This document shows positions 33,453-41,548 of a DNA stretch of 50,430 nt, piece by piece. The position numbers were made by a program, and so were the translations under genes. A model generated the notes under the pieces. That model was not told the DNA's origin, did no database searches, and saw only the letters and a program-made list of their open reading frames with translations. This DNA is from Alistipes senegalensis. Lineage in GTDB: Bacteria; Bacteroidota; Bacteroidia; Bacteroidales; Rikenellaceae. Numbering within the stretch: position 1 is the first letter of the stretch; each line of letters starts with the position of its first letter. Location: the NCBI GenBank assembly GCA_023664045.1, contig JAMPGH010000001.1, positions 528,087 through 578,516 on the forward strand. The letters are read 5' to 3'.

Positions 33453-34568
33453 ATGAAACGATTGTTGTGTTCCCTTTTCGCGGTGCTGGCTTTCGCAGGT
33501 TGTTCGCTGCTCAAGGTCTCGGTCTCGTCGGGCGATCCGCTGCCCCGGCGCGATGCCGAGACGCGGTTGCTGACCCGCGGTTTCTACTACGACATGTCTT
33601 CCGACGTGGCCCGTACGGCCGATTCGATCGTGGCCGCGGCGCCCGAGTTGTCCGTGCGGCTCGCTGCCGTGCGGTGGAAGATCCGCGTTACGCGCGCCGC
33701 CGTTTCGGCCGCCATGCAGAGCATTCCCGACGTGTCGTTGGCCGACATGTGGATCCTCTGCCGGCGCATGGACCGCACCTTCGCCGCAGCTCCCGATTCC
33801 CTGCTCTTCGGAGCGCAGACTTGCCTCGCTCGCGCCACGGCGGCGCAGCTCGACCGGCGCATCGGGGAGCTGGCCCGTCAGGCGTTGTCCGGCGAGCGCT
33901 ACGATCTGATGGAGGAGTTCGTCGTGCGTTTCGTTAGCGAGCATCCCGTTACGGAGCAGGGCGTCGAACCGGCCAATACTACATTGGCTTGGATCGAGTT
34001 TCTGCGCGAAAAGGGGGTCGAGGCCGATTTCGCCACGGGTTCGATCTCCGAGGTGCTGGCCGATGTCAACGACCGGCTGAGCGGCCAGACGCAGCAGTTG
34101 GTCAACAGCGTGGGTTGGTCGAAGGACCTGCTCGAAATGGAGTGGGGGCAGGACAGCCTGCGCTCCGAGGTGGGGGCCCGGCTCGATTCGTTGGAGCGCG
34201 ACCTCGACCGCATGGTCCGCGTGGCCGAGCATCTGCCCGAGATCTCGGACCGCATGATGGAGGGGCTCAACGAGCAGGTGGCGCAGCTGGTCGGCACGAT
34301 GAATTCGTTGGTCGACAATGCCTTCTCCGATTTCGGGCGGCAGCGCCGCGAGTTGCAGGTCTACGTTACGCAGGAGCGCGAGGCGTTGGTCGAGCAGCTG
34401 CGGTCGACGGCCGGGGAGTTGGTCTCCGCGACGTTGGATGCCGTCCCGGGCCTGATCGGACGCATCGTGCTCTACGTCGTGCTGGCGTTGGTCGTCCTCA
34501 TCGGCGGCCCCTTCGCGCTGGGCTTCTGGCTCGGCGGCGTCCGGCAGCGGGCCAAATCCCGATATTAG
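33453..34568 (+). CDS. Lipoprotein with coiled-coil body and C-terminal membrane helix
   Basis: 371 aa. It has a signal peptide with lipobox LAFAGC (Cys17). Residues about 195-320 are heptad-rich and coiled-coil-like (LSGQTQQLVNSVGWSKDLLE, then LDSLERDLDRMVRVAEHLPE and LNEQVAQLVGTMNSLVDNAF). A strong membrane helix follows at about 335-360 (IGRIVLYVVLALVVLIGGPF), and the protein ends in a basic tail (RQRAKSRY). I do not recognise the family. The combination of an N-terminal lipid anchor and a C-terminal transmembrane helix would tether both ends, possibly bridging the inner and outer membrane. That is inference. Monocistronic, ending in a terminator at 34576. Confidence 0.75.
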   Translation: MKRLLCSLFAVLAFAGCSLLKVSVSSGDPLPRRDAETRLLTRGFYYDMSSDVARTADSIVAAAPELSVRLAAVRWKIRVTRAAVSAAMQSIPDVSLADMWILCRRMDRTFAAAPDSLLFGAQTCLARATAAQLDRRIGELARQALSGERYDLMEEFVVRFVSEHPVTEQGVEPANTTLAWIEFLREKGVEADFATGSISEVLADVNDRLSGQTQQLVNSVGWSKDLLEMEWGQDSLRSEVGARLDSLERDLDRMVRVAEHLPEISDRMMEGLNEQVAQLVGTMNSLVDNAFSDFGRQRRELQVYVTQEREALVEQLRSTAGELVSATLDAVPGLIGRIVLYVVLALVVLIGGPFALGFWLGGVRQRAKSRY

Positions 34569-34575
34569 CGGATAC

Positions 34576-34609
34576 AGAAACGGCCGCTCCCCGGGGAGCG
34601 GCCGTTTCT
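34576..34609. terminator. Perfect 17-bp palindromic bidirectional terminator
   Basis: AGAAACGGCCGCTCCCC and its exact complement, with no unpaired base, then TTTT on the plus strand and A-rich sequence on the other side. It lies between the convergent genes ending at 34568 and 34619. Confidence 0.85.
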
Positions 34610-34618
34610 TTTCTATCT

Positions 34619-35281
34619 TCAGGGGAACATGTCAGGATGTTGTTCCCGGTATGCGTCGTAGGATTCGTAGGCCCGGTATCGGGCCACCGTCTCTTCGTCG
34701 GTCGCAATATGGCCGCAAACCATGCAGTAGTCCTTGTAGATGCCTTGATAGGCTTGGGGACTGCTGTAGGCCGTCGGCTGCAGCCCTTTCATGATGAATA
34801 CGCCGTCTTGATAGTAGAGCAGCTGCAGCGTCGTCGCGGGTTCGTATCGGTCGTAACGGCCCGTTTCGGATTCCCGGGCGAGTTCTTCGCTGTAGAGCTC
34901 GATCGTGTCGGCCCGGTTCTCGCTGACGCTCCACGCAACCGTTTGGTAAAGTATCGGAATGCGGGGGTTGAACATGAAATTCAGGAAGATGCGGCACTCC
35001 CCGCCGGGCAGAAGCATCATGGGGGCGATTTCCCGGCCGCCGTCCACGAGACCATCGTATGTCGTACCGTCCGTATAGGTGATGTCGATAGTGTCGAAAA
35101 TCCAGACTCCTCGTTGCACCGTTTCCAGAAAAGCCGACATATCGATCGGATCGTCATGTCCGGTTATCAGTTCTTTCACCTTTTCTTGCGTCGGGGTAAG
35201 GGGATTCCCCCGATCATTGTCATTTTCGCAGGCACTCAGCAGCGTGGCCGCCGAGAGTAGCATAAGAAGTAGTCGTTTCAT
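34619..35281 (-). CDS. Lipoprotein of unknown function downstream of a C10 protease
   Basis: 220 aa. The lipobox is LLSAC (Cys18), followed by an acidic stretch (ENDNDRGN) that fits surface-exposed Bacteroidetes lipoproteins. The body is predicted mostly beta (VWIFDTIDITYTDGTTYDGL, ECRIFLNFMFNPRIPILYQT) with a helical C terminus. I do not recognise a family. It starts 7 nt after the C10 protease stop, so the two share a transcript. C10 proteases in Bacteroides are commonly encoded with small exported inhibitors, so an inhibitor or accessory role is possible but untested. Confidence 0.75.
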   Translation of the reverse strand: MKRLLLMLLSAATLLSACENDNDRGNPLTPTQEKVKELITGHDDPIDMSAFLETVQRGVWIFDTIDITYTDGTTYDGLVDGGREIAPMMLLPGGECRIFLNFMFNPRIPILYQTVAWSVSENRADTIELYSEELARESETGRYDRYEPATTLQLLYYQDGVFIMKGLQPTAYSSPQAYQGIYKDYCMVCGHIATDEETVARYRAYESYDAYREQHPDMFP

Positions 35282-35288
35282 ATTCTTT

Positions 35289-36560
35289 TTAGTTCGCTTT
35301 CTTGATCGATGTAATCATTTGCAGTTCCTGAAAGTTGTATATGGAGGTGCTGCACCGGTTTACTGGTGCAAAATAACCATTGAAATTGCCGTCCCATCCC
35401 CAATTATAGTGTACAAGATCGGTCGTTACGACCGTGGAGGAGACAAGTACATAATCCCGATACTGGCGAATCCCGTCGTCGACGATCCGGAGTTCGTAAT
35501 ATTCGGTTCCTTTTCGCGTGTAAATATACCCGTCGGCTACCCAAGCATGCCCTCCTTCAACAGGATCGGTACCTCTTACATATACAGGGCGTTTCTCGTT
35601 CAGCGAAGTTCGAATAGGAGCGATCGCATAACTGGAGAGATTGGAAGCGCAACTGTATCCGAAAGACTTAAATCCGTTCAAAACGGCAGTACGATCGGCT
35701 CCGCTACTAGTAGGGTTGTCATACCTCATTCCGACTTTTTGTCCGATTTCGCGGATAAATGCCGAAATCTGATAGCAGTAGGGATTGACGATCAGTTTTT
35801 CCCAGTCCAATGCGATGGTTTCGCCGTAATGTTGCGTGAACCCGTTGTTCGGATAGGTGGTCGTGATCGAAGTCGGATATCGGTAATATGCCATGATTTG
35901 CCCCATTGCAATGGCCACGCATCCGGCTTTTTTGTTATCTGCATAAGCTCCGAAAGTACCTGTCTGTCCCCACTTGACGGGAACCAGCGGGTCGCAGTGT
36001 TTATCTTCGTCGACTTCGACATTCTTGAAACTCGGCAGTGCGATCAGCGTGTCGAATACCGGCGGTTTGACCGTATTCTGCAACTCTTCGGCCAAAGCAT
36101 CCATATAGAAGTCGAAATTTTCTACGCCGGTCTTTTCTCCGTAGGTGTAGTTGCCGTTTTCGACCACGGCCAGTACGGGATCGACGGCCCGGTTGGCCGC
36201 GATGACCGAGAAACCGTTGTCGTCCTCGAAGTTGAAGACATACATCAGCGTGTCGATCTGCGATTCGCCGTTGCGGGTGCAAGGAACGGTTACGCATTGG
36301 CCTTGCGTGCTGCGGATCGCACGGGAACGCAGGGCGCGGGTGGTTCCCTTGTCGACGATTCCGATGCTCTGCTGCGCGAGTGCAAGCGCTTCGTCGTAGC
36401 TGCGCGTGGGTGCGAGTACGATGCGGTGTTCCTGCGCTTCCGATTCGGCGATGAAAGGTTCCGCTTCTTCCGTTTTCGTGCAGGAGACGGCTCCCGCCAA
36501 CAGGACGGAAGCCAACAGAATCGATCGATTCCGTTCGGTGAAAATCTTTTTCATAGGCAT
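35289..36560 (-). CDS. C10 family cysteine protease (streptopain-like), lipoprotein precursor
   Basis: 423 aa. It has a signal peptide with lipobox LLAGAVSC, then a propeptide of the Spi type (about residues 40-190), then the mature C10 domain. The catalytic Cys is in KKAGCVAIAMGQIMAYYRYP (about Cys214), the His in EGGHAWVADGYIY (about His338), and a Trp-rich HYNWGWDGNFNGYF loop follows, typical of streptopain-like enzymes. It should be activated by removal of the propeptide and cleave proteins at the cell surface or outside. Translation could start at the ATG at 36560 or at 36554. The composition is slightly AT-richer than neighbours. A lipoprotein gene follows after 7 nt. Confidence 0.92.
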   Translation of the reverse strand: MPMKKIFTERNRSILLASVLLAGAVSCTKTEEAEPFIAESEAQEHRIVLAPTRSYDEALALAQQSIGIVDKGTTRALRSRAIRSTQGQCVTVPCTRNGESQIDTLMYVFNFEDDNGFSVIAANRAVDPVLAVVENGNYTYGEKTGVENFDFYMDALAEELQNTVKPPVFDTLIALPSFKNVEVDEDKHCDPLVPVKWGQTGTFGAYADNKKAGCVAIAMGQIMAYYRYPTSITTTYPNNGFTQHYGETIALDWEKLIVNPYCYQISAFIREIGQKVGMRYDNPTSSGADRTAVLNGFKSFGYSCASNLSSYAIAPIRTSLNEKRPVYVRGTDPVEGGHAWVADGYIYTRKGTEYYELRIVDDGIRQYRDYVLVSSTVVTTDLVHYNWGWDGNFNGYFAPVNRCSTSIYNFQELQMITSIKKAN

Positions 36561-36815
36561 TGTTTTTTGAAATTAGGGAAAAATGCGGAACCGAAATTTT
36601 TTTCGGCTTCTGCGGCAATATAAGAAAATATAGTATTTTCCCCAAATGTTTTCTAACTTTTTTTTGAAAATCAGAGATTTCGGCCCGTTCGCCTGCCGGC
36701 TTCTCCGACAATATTTCCGGCCCGGAAAGACCCCGCCCGACGGTTCGCGCTCTCTTTCCGAACCCGGGTTTCGGCCGAAGATCCCGGTCGTACGCGAACA
36801 AGCCCGTTTTTATGC

Positions 36816-36847
36816 TTTGATCTCATCGAAGCTATTGCGTCTCGGCA
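36816..36847. repeat. Direct repeat copy 1
   Basis: 32 nt, TTTGATCTCATCGAAGCTAT and on; about 26 of 32 positions match copy 2 at 36903-36934. Confidence 0.6.
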
Positions 36848-36902
36848 CCCCGTTAAGAACGGGGCTTTATGAATTGGCCTTTCACTCTATGTCTTTGTAT
36901 TC

Positions 36903-36934
36903 TTTGACTTCGTCGAAGCTACTGCGCTTCGGCA
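36903..36934. repeat. Direct repeat copy 2
   Basis: 32 nt, TTTGACTTCGTCGAAGCTAC and on; the differences from copy 1 are mostly C/T exchanges. Confidence 0.6.
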
Positions 36935-36976
36935 AAAAAATCGAATGAATTCGCTTTTTTGCTCTCGGCTTATTCG

Positions 36977-36984
36977 TATCTTTG
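36977..36984 (+). promoter_or_regulatory. -7 element TATCTTTG upstream of the RNA methyltransferase gene
   Basis: Consensus TATCTTTG 20 nt before the ATG at 37005. TTTG at 36958-36961 is closer (15 nt) than usual. Supports the start at 37005 over the in-frame ATG at 36945. Confidence 0.55.
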
Positions 36985-37004
36985 TCGTCGAAAAGCACAG
37001 GCTT

Positions 37005-38414
37005 ATGGCAAGAAAGAAAGCGAACTACCCCTTGATCGAGGGGCTCGAGATAACGACGTTGGCGGCCGAGGGCAAGGCGATGGGCCGCTGGAACGAGCAG
37101 GTGGTCTTCGTGCCGATGACCGTCCCGGGCGACGTGGTCGACGTGCAGATCCGGCTCAAGCGCCGCCGTTTCATGGAGGGCTACGTCGTGCGTTACGTGA
37201 AGCGCTCGCCGCTGCGTGCCGAGCCTTTCTGCGAGCACTTCGGGGTGTGCGGGGGCTGCAAGTGGCAGAACCTGCCTTACGACGAGCAGCTGCGTTTCAA
37301 GACCGCGCAGGTCCGCGACCAGCTCGCGCGCATCGGCAAGGTGGAGCTGCCCGAGATCGCCCCCTGCCTGGGTTCGGAGCATACGCAGTTCTACCGCAAC
37401 AAGCTCGAATTCACCTTCGCCGACCGGCGGTGGCTCACCCGCGAGGAGGTGGCCGCCGGGGGCGACATCGAGGCCGAACCCGCCGTCGGATTCCACATCC
37501 CCGGCATGTTCGACAAGGTGCTGGACATCCGCCGGTGCTGGCTGCAGCCCGAGCCGTCGAACGCCATCCGGCTGGAGGCCAAACGCTTTTGTCTGGAGCA
37601 CGGTTATTCGTTCCACAACGCCCGTTCGCACGAGGGACTGATGCGCAACATGGTGGTCCGCACCGCCTCGACGGGCGAGGTGATGGCGATCGTCGTCTTC
37701 GGGGCCGACGACCGGCCGCGCATCGAGGCCTTGCTGGATCACCTCGCGGCGCGCTTCCCCGAGATCACGTCGCTCTTCTACGTCGTCAACACCAAGCTCA
37801 ACGACTCCACCGCCGACCTCGAGGCCGTCTGTTACCGCGGCAAGGACCACGTCGTCGAGGAGATGGAGGGGCTGCGCTTCAAGGTGGGTCCCAAGTCGTT
37901 CTACCAAACCAACTCGGCGCAGGCCTACGAGCTCTACAAGGTGGCGCGTGCGTTCGCCGACCTGCGTCCCGACGACACCCTCTACGACCTCTATACCGGC
38001 ACGGGCACCATCGCCAATTTCTGCGCCTCTCGCTGCCGCCGCGTCGTGGGCATCGAGTACGTTCCCGAGGCGATCGAGGATGCGAAGGTCAACTCCGCGA
38101 TCAACGGCATCGGAAATACCCTTTTCTTCGCCGGCGACATGAAGGAGGTGTTGGACGACGCCTTTGTCGCCGCCCACGGACGCCCCGATGCGGTGATCCT
38201 CGATCCGCCGCGCGCCGGGGTCGACGAAAGCGTCATCGAGGTCTTGCTGCGCGCCGCGCCCGAGCGGATCGTCTACGTCAGTTGCAACCCCGCCACGCAG
38301 GCCCGCGACCTCGCGCTGCTCGACGAAGCCTACCGCGTCGAGGCCGTGCAGCCCGTCGACATGTTCCCCCATACGCACCACGTCGAGAACGTCGTGAAGC
38401 TCGTGAAACGATAA
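37005..38414 (+). CDS. rlmD: 23S rRNA (uracil-5-)-methyltransferase, RlmD/RumA family
   Basis: 469 aa. An N-terminal TRAM domain (about residues 10-65) is followed by the [4Fe-4S] motif CEHFGVCGGCKWQNL plus a further Cys. The SAM-binding LYDLYTGTGTIANFCASRC and VVGIEYVPEAIEDAKVN follow, with the catalytic Cys in VYVSCNPATQARDL. These are the complete features of the RumA/TrmA-like group that methylates C5 of uridine in 23S rRNA with SAM. Bacteroidetes carry one or more paralogues, so the exact uridine (U1939 or another) is an inference. The in-frame ATG at 36945 lies upstream of the -7 element and is rejected. Confidence 0.9.
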   Translation: MARKKANYPLIEGLEITTLAAEGKAMGRWNEQVVFVPMTVPGDVVDVQIRLKRRRFMEGYVVRYVKRSPLRAEPFCEHFGVCGGCKWQNLPYDEQLRFKTAQVRDQLARIGKVELPEIAPCLGSEHTQFYRNKLEFTFADRRWLTREEVAAGGDIEAEPAVGFHIPGMFDKVLDIRRCWLQPEPSNAIRLEAKRFCLEHGYSFHNARSHEGLMRNMVVRTASTGEVMAIVVFGADDRPRIEALLDHLAARFPEITSLFYVVNTKLNDSTADLEAVCYRGKDHVVEEMEGLRFKVGPKSFYQTNSAQAYELYKVARAFADLRPDDTLYDLYTGTGTIANFCASRCRRVVGIEYVPEAIEDAKVNSAINGIGNTLFFAGDMKEVLDDAFVAAHGRPDAVILDPPRAGVDESVIEVLLRAAPERIVYVSCNPATQARDLALLDEAYRVEAVQPVDMFPHTHHVENVVKLVKR

Positions 38415-38559
38415 TGCGCAGCAGGGCCGCATATCGTCCTGCAGGCATCTCCCGCTGCATTTTTCATGGGGGGGGGTACGCGGAAGCCCCGGGTCGCCGC
38501 CCGACCGTCGCATGAGCGGCGCCCTTTGTCCGAGTACCTTGTATGAATTCGTCTTTACC

Positions 38560-39513
38560 ATGAAAAAAGTCATCTTCTTCATCTTGTTTTGTCTGCCGTT
38601 CTTCGCGGCGGCGCAGCCCAAAGTCCGCATCGATCACAGCCCGACGCTCGGCACTTCCTATACGCTCGTCGGCAAGACCTCTCCCGGCACGGTTACCGTG
38701 CTGGTGAAGATCCGCAATCTGCAGAACGCCGTCGCTCCGCAGGAGCGGCGTTATCTCTCCACGCAGACGGGCGATATCTACCGCTTCGAGGTTACCTACA
38801 ACCTCGCCCGCTTCCTGACGCTCTCGCCCGTCGACAAGTCGAAACCGGTCGTCTTCGGCTCGGGCGCCTACGGCGTCTATCCCGGATGCGTCGGTTCCGA
38901 GGTCGACACCTCGTTCGTCTACCGCATGCCTTGCACGACGACGCATCCGGTGATGATGCGGCGTCTGTCGGCCTCCGTGGAGGCGTCCGAGGCCCGGAAC
39001 GTCTCCTATGCGTTCCGCTGCAAGGCGGGCGATACGGTCTATGCCGTGCGGCGCGGCCTGGTTACGCGCCTTGTCCGGCCGCGCGAGCGGGATGTCGACC
39101 TCTCCACGTTGGAGTCGACTTCCGAGCGTACGCGCCTGACGGTCGAGCACCCCGACGGCTCGGCGGTCGTTTATTCCGGGTTCGCCGAGTGGGCGGAGCC
39201 GCTCGTCGGCGAGGGCAGCGAGGTGCTGCCGGGCCAGCCGGTGGGCATCGTCGGCGGTCTGTCGCCGGACGGCGAGGAGCGTTATCGCGCGCTTCGGCTC
39301 TCTTTCTACCGCCTCGTCTTCGACGACGACCGCGCCACGATCGACCGTTTCCCGGCCAGCCGCTCCGTCGGTTTCGAGCCCCGTTTCGCCACTGCCGAGG
39401 GCGTTCTGACCCTCCCCGAACGGGGCGAATACACGGCCCTGATGAACGACGACCTGCTGACGGCCGAAATGTCGAAGCGGGAGATCCGGAAGTTGAAAGG
39501 CAATAAAAAATAG
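38560..39513 (+). CDS. Exported protein with a degenerate M23/LytM-like domain
   Basis: 317 aa. It has a signal peptide MKKVIFFILFCLPFFAAAQ; the upstream in-frame ATG at 38512 would spoil it. The C-terminal half resembles LytM/M23 lipoyl-like strands (VSYAFRCKAGDTVYAVRRGL, HPDGSAVVYSGFAEWAEPLV, EGSEVLPGQPVGIVGGLSPD). However, the positions of the zinc ligands in active M23 enzymes (the H-x-x-x-D and H-x-H motifs) are not metal-binding residues here. It is therefore probably a non-catalytic wall-associated or regulatory protein, as seen for LytM factors that activate amidases. The N-terminal half shows extra beta strands. The family match is by pattern only. It probably lies in the periplasm. 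The next gene has its own promoter element at 39525. Confidence 0.7.
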   Translation: MKKVIFFILFCLPFFAAAQPKVRIDHSPTLGTSYTLVGKTSPGTVTVLVKIRNLQNAVAPQERRYLSTQTGDIYRFEVTYNLARFLTLSPVDKSKPVVFGSGAYGVYPGCVGSEVDTSFVYRMPCTTTHPVMMRRLSASVEASEARNVSYAFRCKAGDTVYAVRRGLVTRLVRPRERDVDLSTLESTSERTRLTVEHPDGSAVVYSGFAEWAEPLVGEGSEVLPGQPVGIVGGLSPDGEERYRALRLSFYRLVFDDDRATIDRFPASRSVGFEPRFATAEGVLTLPERGEYTALMNDDLLTAEMSKREIRKLKGNKK

Positions 39514-39524
39514 CGCTTCGGCGT

Positions 39525-39532
39525 TATATTTG
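39525..39532 (+). promoter_or_regulatory. -7 element TATATTTG upstream of the SIMPL gene
   Basis: Consensus TATATTTG 28 nt before the ATG at 39561. No clear -33 box. Confidence 0.55.
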
Positions 39533-39560
39533 CGAAGTTACCTCGTTTAAAAACAGAATC

Positions 39561-40259
39561 ATGAAAAAAATCGTATTGTTGGCGGTCGCCGTCGCGGCGT
39601 TCGCATCCGCGGCTTCCGCGCAGACGCAGGAGGCCTATCCGAGCTACATTCAGGTAACGGGCCGGGCCGAGAAGGAGGTCGTGCCCGACGAATTCTACCT
39701 CTCGATCGTCCTCGACGAGCGCGACTCGAAGGGCAGGATCTCGGTCGAGAGCCAGCAGCGCGATCTGATCGCCACCTTGCGCCGGCAGGGCGTCGACGTC
39801 GAGAAGCAGCTCAAGGTGGCCAACCTCTCGAGCGCGTTTTTCAAGAAGAACACCTCCGTCGCTACGGCCAAATACCAGCTGCGGCTGGGTTCGGCGGCCG
39901 AGGTCGCCAAAGTATGGCAGGCGCTCGACGCGCTGGGCATCTCCGACGTCTCGATCCTGCGCGTCTCCCACTCGCAGCTCGAGGCTCTGAAGGAGGAGGT
40001 GCGCATCGCAGCGATCCGCAATGCGCAGCAGAGCGCCCGTACGTTGGCCGAGGCCCTCGGACAGTCGGTCGGCAAGTGCTTCTACATCTGGGATTCCAAC
40101 AGCGACATCGCCCCCGCCTACTACAACAACGCGGTGGTCGTGCGCAGCATGAAGATGATGGATGCCGCCGGAGCCGAAGCCGCCGTCGAGGAGGAGCCGC
40201 TCGACTTCAAGACCATCAGGCTGCAGTACAGCGTGCAGACGAAGTTCGTGCTCGAATAG
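39561..40259 (+). CDS. SIMPL domain (DUF541) exported protein
   Basis: 232 aa. There is a signal peptide (MKKIVLLAVAVAAFASAASA). The SIMPL/DUF541 signature is present: YIQVTGRAEKEVVPDEFYLS, followed by QLRLGSAAEVAKVWQALDAL and AIRNAQQSARTLAEALGQSV. Periplasmic SIMPL proteins are linked to oxidative stress in E. coli (YggE) and to channel-like oligomers in some species. The role here is unknown. It is followed by a terminator at 40280. Confidence 0.87.
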   Translation: MKKIVLLAVAVAAFASAASAQTQEAYPSYIQVTGRAEKEVVPDEFYLSIVLDERDSKGRISVESQQRDLIATLRRQGVDVEKQLKVANLSSAFFKKNTSVATAKYQLRLGSAAEVAKVWQALDALGISDVSILRVSHSQLEALKEEVRIAAIRNAQQSARTLAEALGQSVGKCFYIWDSNSDIAPAYYNNAVVVRSMKMMDAAGAEAAVEEEPLDFKTIRLQYSVQTKFVLE

Positions 40260-40279
40260 GTCCCGGCACGTTTCTTATC

Positions 40280-40322
40280 CGGAAGAGGATGCCGCAGGGA
40301 GGCGTCCTCTTCCGTCGTCTTT
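40280..40322 (+). terminator. Terminator after the SIMPL gene
   Basis: A 14-bp stem (40280-40293 with 40301-40314, one T-G pair) with a 7-nt loop is followed by a short T-rich tract (TCGTCTTT). Confidence 0.55.
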
Positions 40323-40385
40323 AGGGCACGGCGTTTGGAAGTTTCGTTTTTTTTGGTTTACTTTGCTTACTTAGCCTCGTTTATT

Positions 40386-40841
40386 ATGGAAAAGGAACAT
40401 CGTTTCAGTTACGAGCATTACGATTCGCTCGATGCGTTGTCGGAGGCCGACCGGCGGCTGGTCGCCGAAGCCGAGCGCGCTACGGCCAACGCCCACGCAC
40501 CCTACTCGAAATTCCGGGTGGGCGCCGCCGCCCGGCTGCGCAGCGGCCGCGTGCTCTACGGCAGCAACTTCGAAAGCGAGGTCTATCCGGCCGGGCTGTG
40601 CGCCGAGCGGTCGCTGTTGTTCTACGCACAGGCCAACTACGCCGACGACCCCGTCGAGACGCTGGCCATCGCTTCGGACCCTTCCGAGCGGGAGTGCTAT
40701 CCCTGCGGGCAGTGCCGGCAGGTGATGGTCGACGTCGAGCGGCGGCAGGGCTCGCCCATACGGGTCATCATGAGCGGCCGCGGCACCGCTTCCGTCGTCC
40801 ATTCGGCGGCGCAGCTGCTGCCTTTCACCTTCATCCTTTAG
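40386..40841 (+). CDS. cdd: Cytidine deaminase
   Basis: 151 aa, the short homotetrameric type. Zinc ligands are in AGLCAERSLLFYA (Cys with the proton-shuttle Glu) and ECYPCGQCRQVM (two Cys). SKFRVGAAARLRSGRVLYGS and FESEV are the usual substrate-binding segments. It deaminates cytidine and deoxycytidine for pyrimidine salvage. The ATG at 40386 is chosen because the longer frame upstream encodes a hydrophobic stretch (FFLVYFAYLASF) that does not belong to this cytosolic family. A promoter-like TTTACTTTG lies just upstream (near 40360). The RluA-like gene starts 16 nt after its stop. Confidence 0.93.
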   Translation: MEKEHRFSYEHYDSLDALSEADRRLVAEAERATANAHAPYSKFRVGAAARLRSGRVLYGSNFESEVYPAGLCAERSLLFYAQANYADDPVETLAIASDPSERECYPCGQCRQVMVDVERRQGSPIRVIMSGRGTASVVHSAAQLLPFTFIL

Positions 40842-40857
40842 TTTGGCGGAATCAGGC

Positions 40858-41544
40858 ATGTTTTCTCCCGAGGATATTCTCTACGAGGACAACCACCTGC
40901 TGGTGGTCGACAAGCATTGCGGCGACCTCGTGCAGCCCGACCCGTCGGGCACGAGCGCGCTGGAGGACCGGATCAAGGCGTTCATCAAGTCGCGCGACGC
41001 AAAACCCGGCGAGGTGTTTCTCGGCGTGGTGCACCGCATCGACCGGCCCGTGAGCGGCGCCGTGCTCTTCGCCAAGACGTCGAAGGCGCTGGTGCGGCTC
41101 AACGAAATGATCCGCGAGGGCCGCATCCGCAAGATCTATTGGGCTCTGACCGAAAACCGGCCCGAGGCCGAGGCGGGTGAGCTGCGCCACTACATCCTCC
41201 GCGACGGGCGCACCAACCGCTCGCGGGCCTACGACGCTCCGCGGCCCGAGGCGAAGGAGGCAAGGTTGAATTACCGCGTGATCGGTGCCGGGACCCACTA
41301 TACGTTGCTCGAGGTCGAGCTCCTTACGGGGCGCCACCACCAGATCCGGGCCCAGCTCTCGAAGATCGGATGCCCGATCCGCGGCGACCTGAAGTACGGG
41401 GCCCGGCGGTCGTTGCCCGGCGGCGGCATCTCGCTGCATTCGCGGTCGGTGGCTTTCGAGCACCCCGTGCGACACGAGCCCGTCATCGTTACGGCGCCCG
41501 TGCCGCAGGGCGATAACTTGTGGGCTCACTTCGAAAATCCTTGA
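40858..41544 (+). CDS. RluA-family pseudouridine synthase
   Basis: 228 aa. The catalytic motif is VHRIDRPVSGAVLFAKTSKA (Asp in HRID), preceded by ILYEDNHLLVVDKHCGDLVQ and followed by EVELLTGRHHQIRAQLSKIG. These are the RluA family blocks. The short length and lack of an S4 domain put it near the RluA/TruC-like group, acting on rRNA or tRNA; the target uridine cannot be told. The ATG at 40858 is used. A TTG at 40843 is a possible alternative. dtd starts 4 nt after its stop, so cdd, this gene and dtd may form one transcript. Confidence 0.9.
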   Translation: MFSPEDILYEDNHLLVVDKHCGDLVQPDPSGTSALEDRIKAFIKSRDAKPGEVFLGVVHRIDRPVSGAVLFAKTSKALVRLNEMIREGRIRKIYWALTENRPEAEAGELRHYILRDGRTNRSRAYDAPRPEAKEARLNYRVIGAGTHYTLLEVELLTGRHHQIRAQLSKIGCPIRGDLKYGARRSLPGGGISLHSRSVAFEHPVRHEPVIVTAPVPQGDNLWAHFENP

Positions 41545-41548
41545 TTCC

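Larger units (their letters stand above)
36561..36976. other. 416-nt gap with two imperfect direct repeats and a hairpin
   Basis: I see no gene. A T8 tract lies at about 36660. The direct repeats at 36816-36847 and 36903-36934 flank a hairpin (CCCCGTT/AACGGGG, 36848-36864) followed by CTTTAT. No consensus promoter for the C10 protease gene is apparent in this gap. Confidence 0.5.

Noticed and set aside
36945-37004. Upstream ATG for the RNA methyltransferase
   Set aside because: It precedes the -7 element at 36977-36984 and adds non-conserved residues before the TRAM domain.
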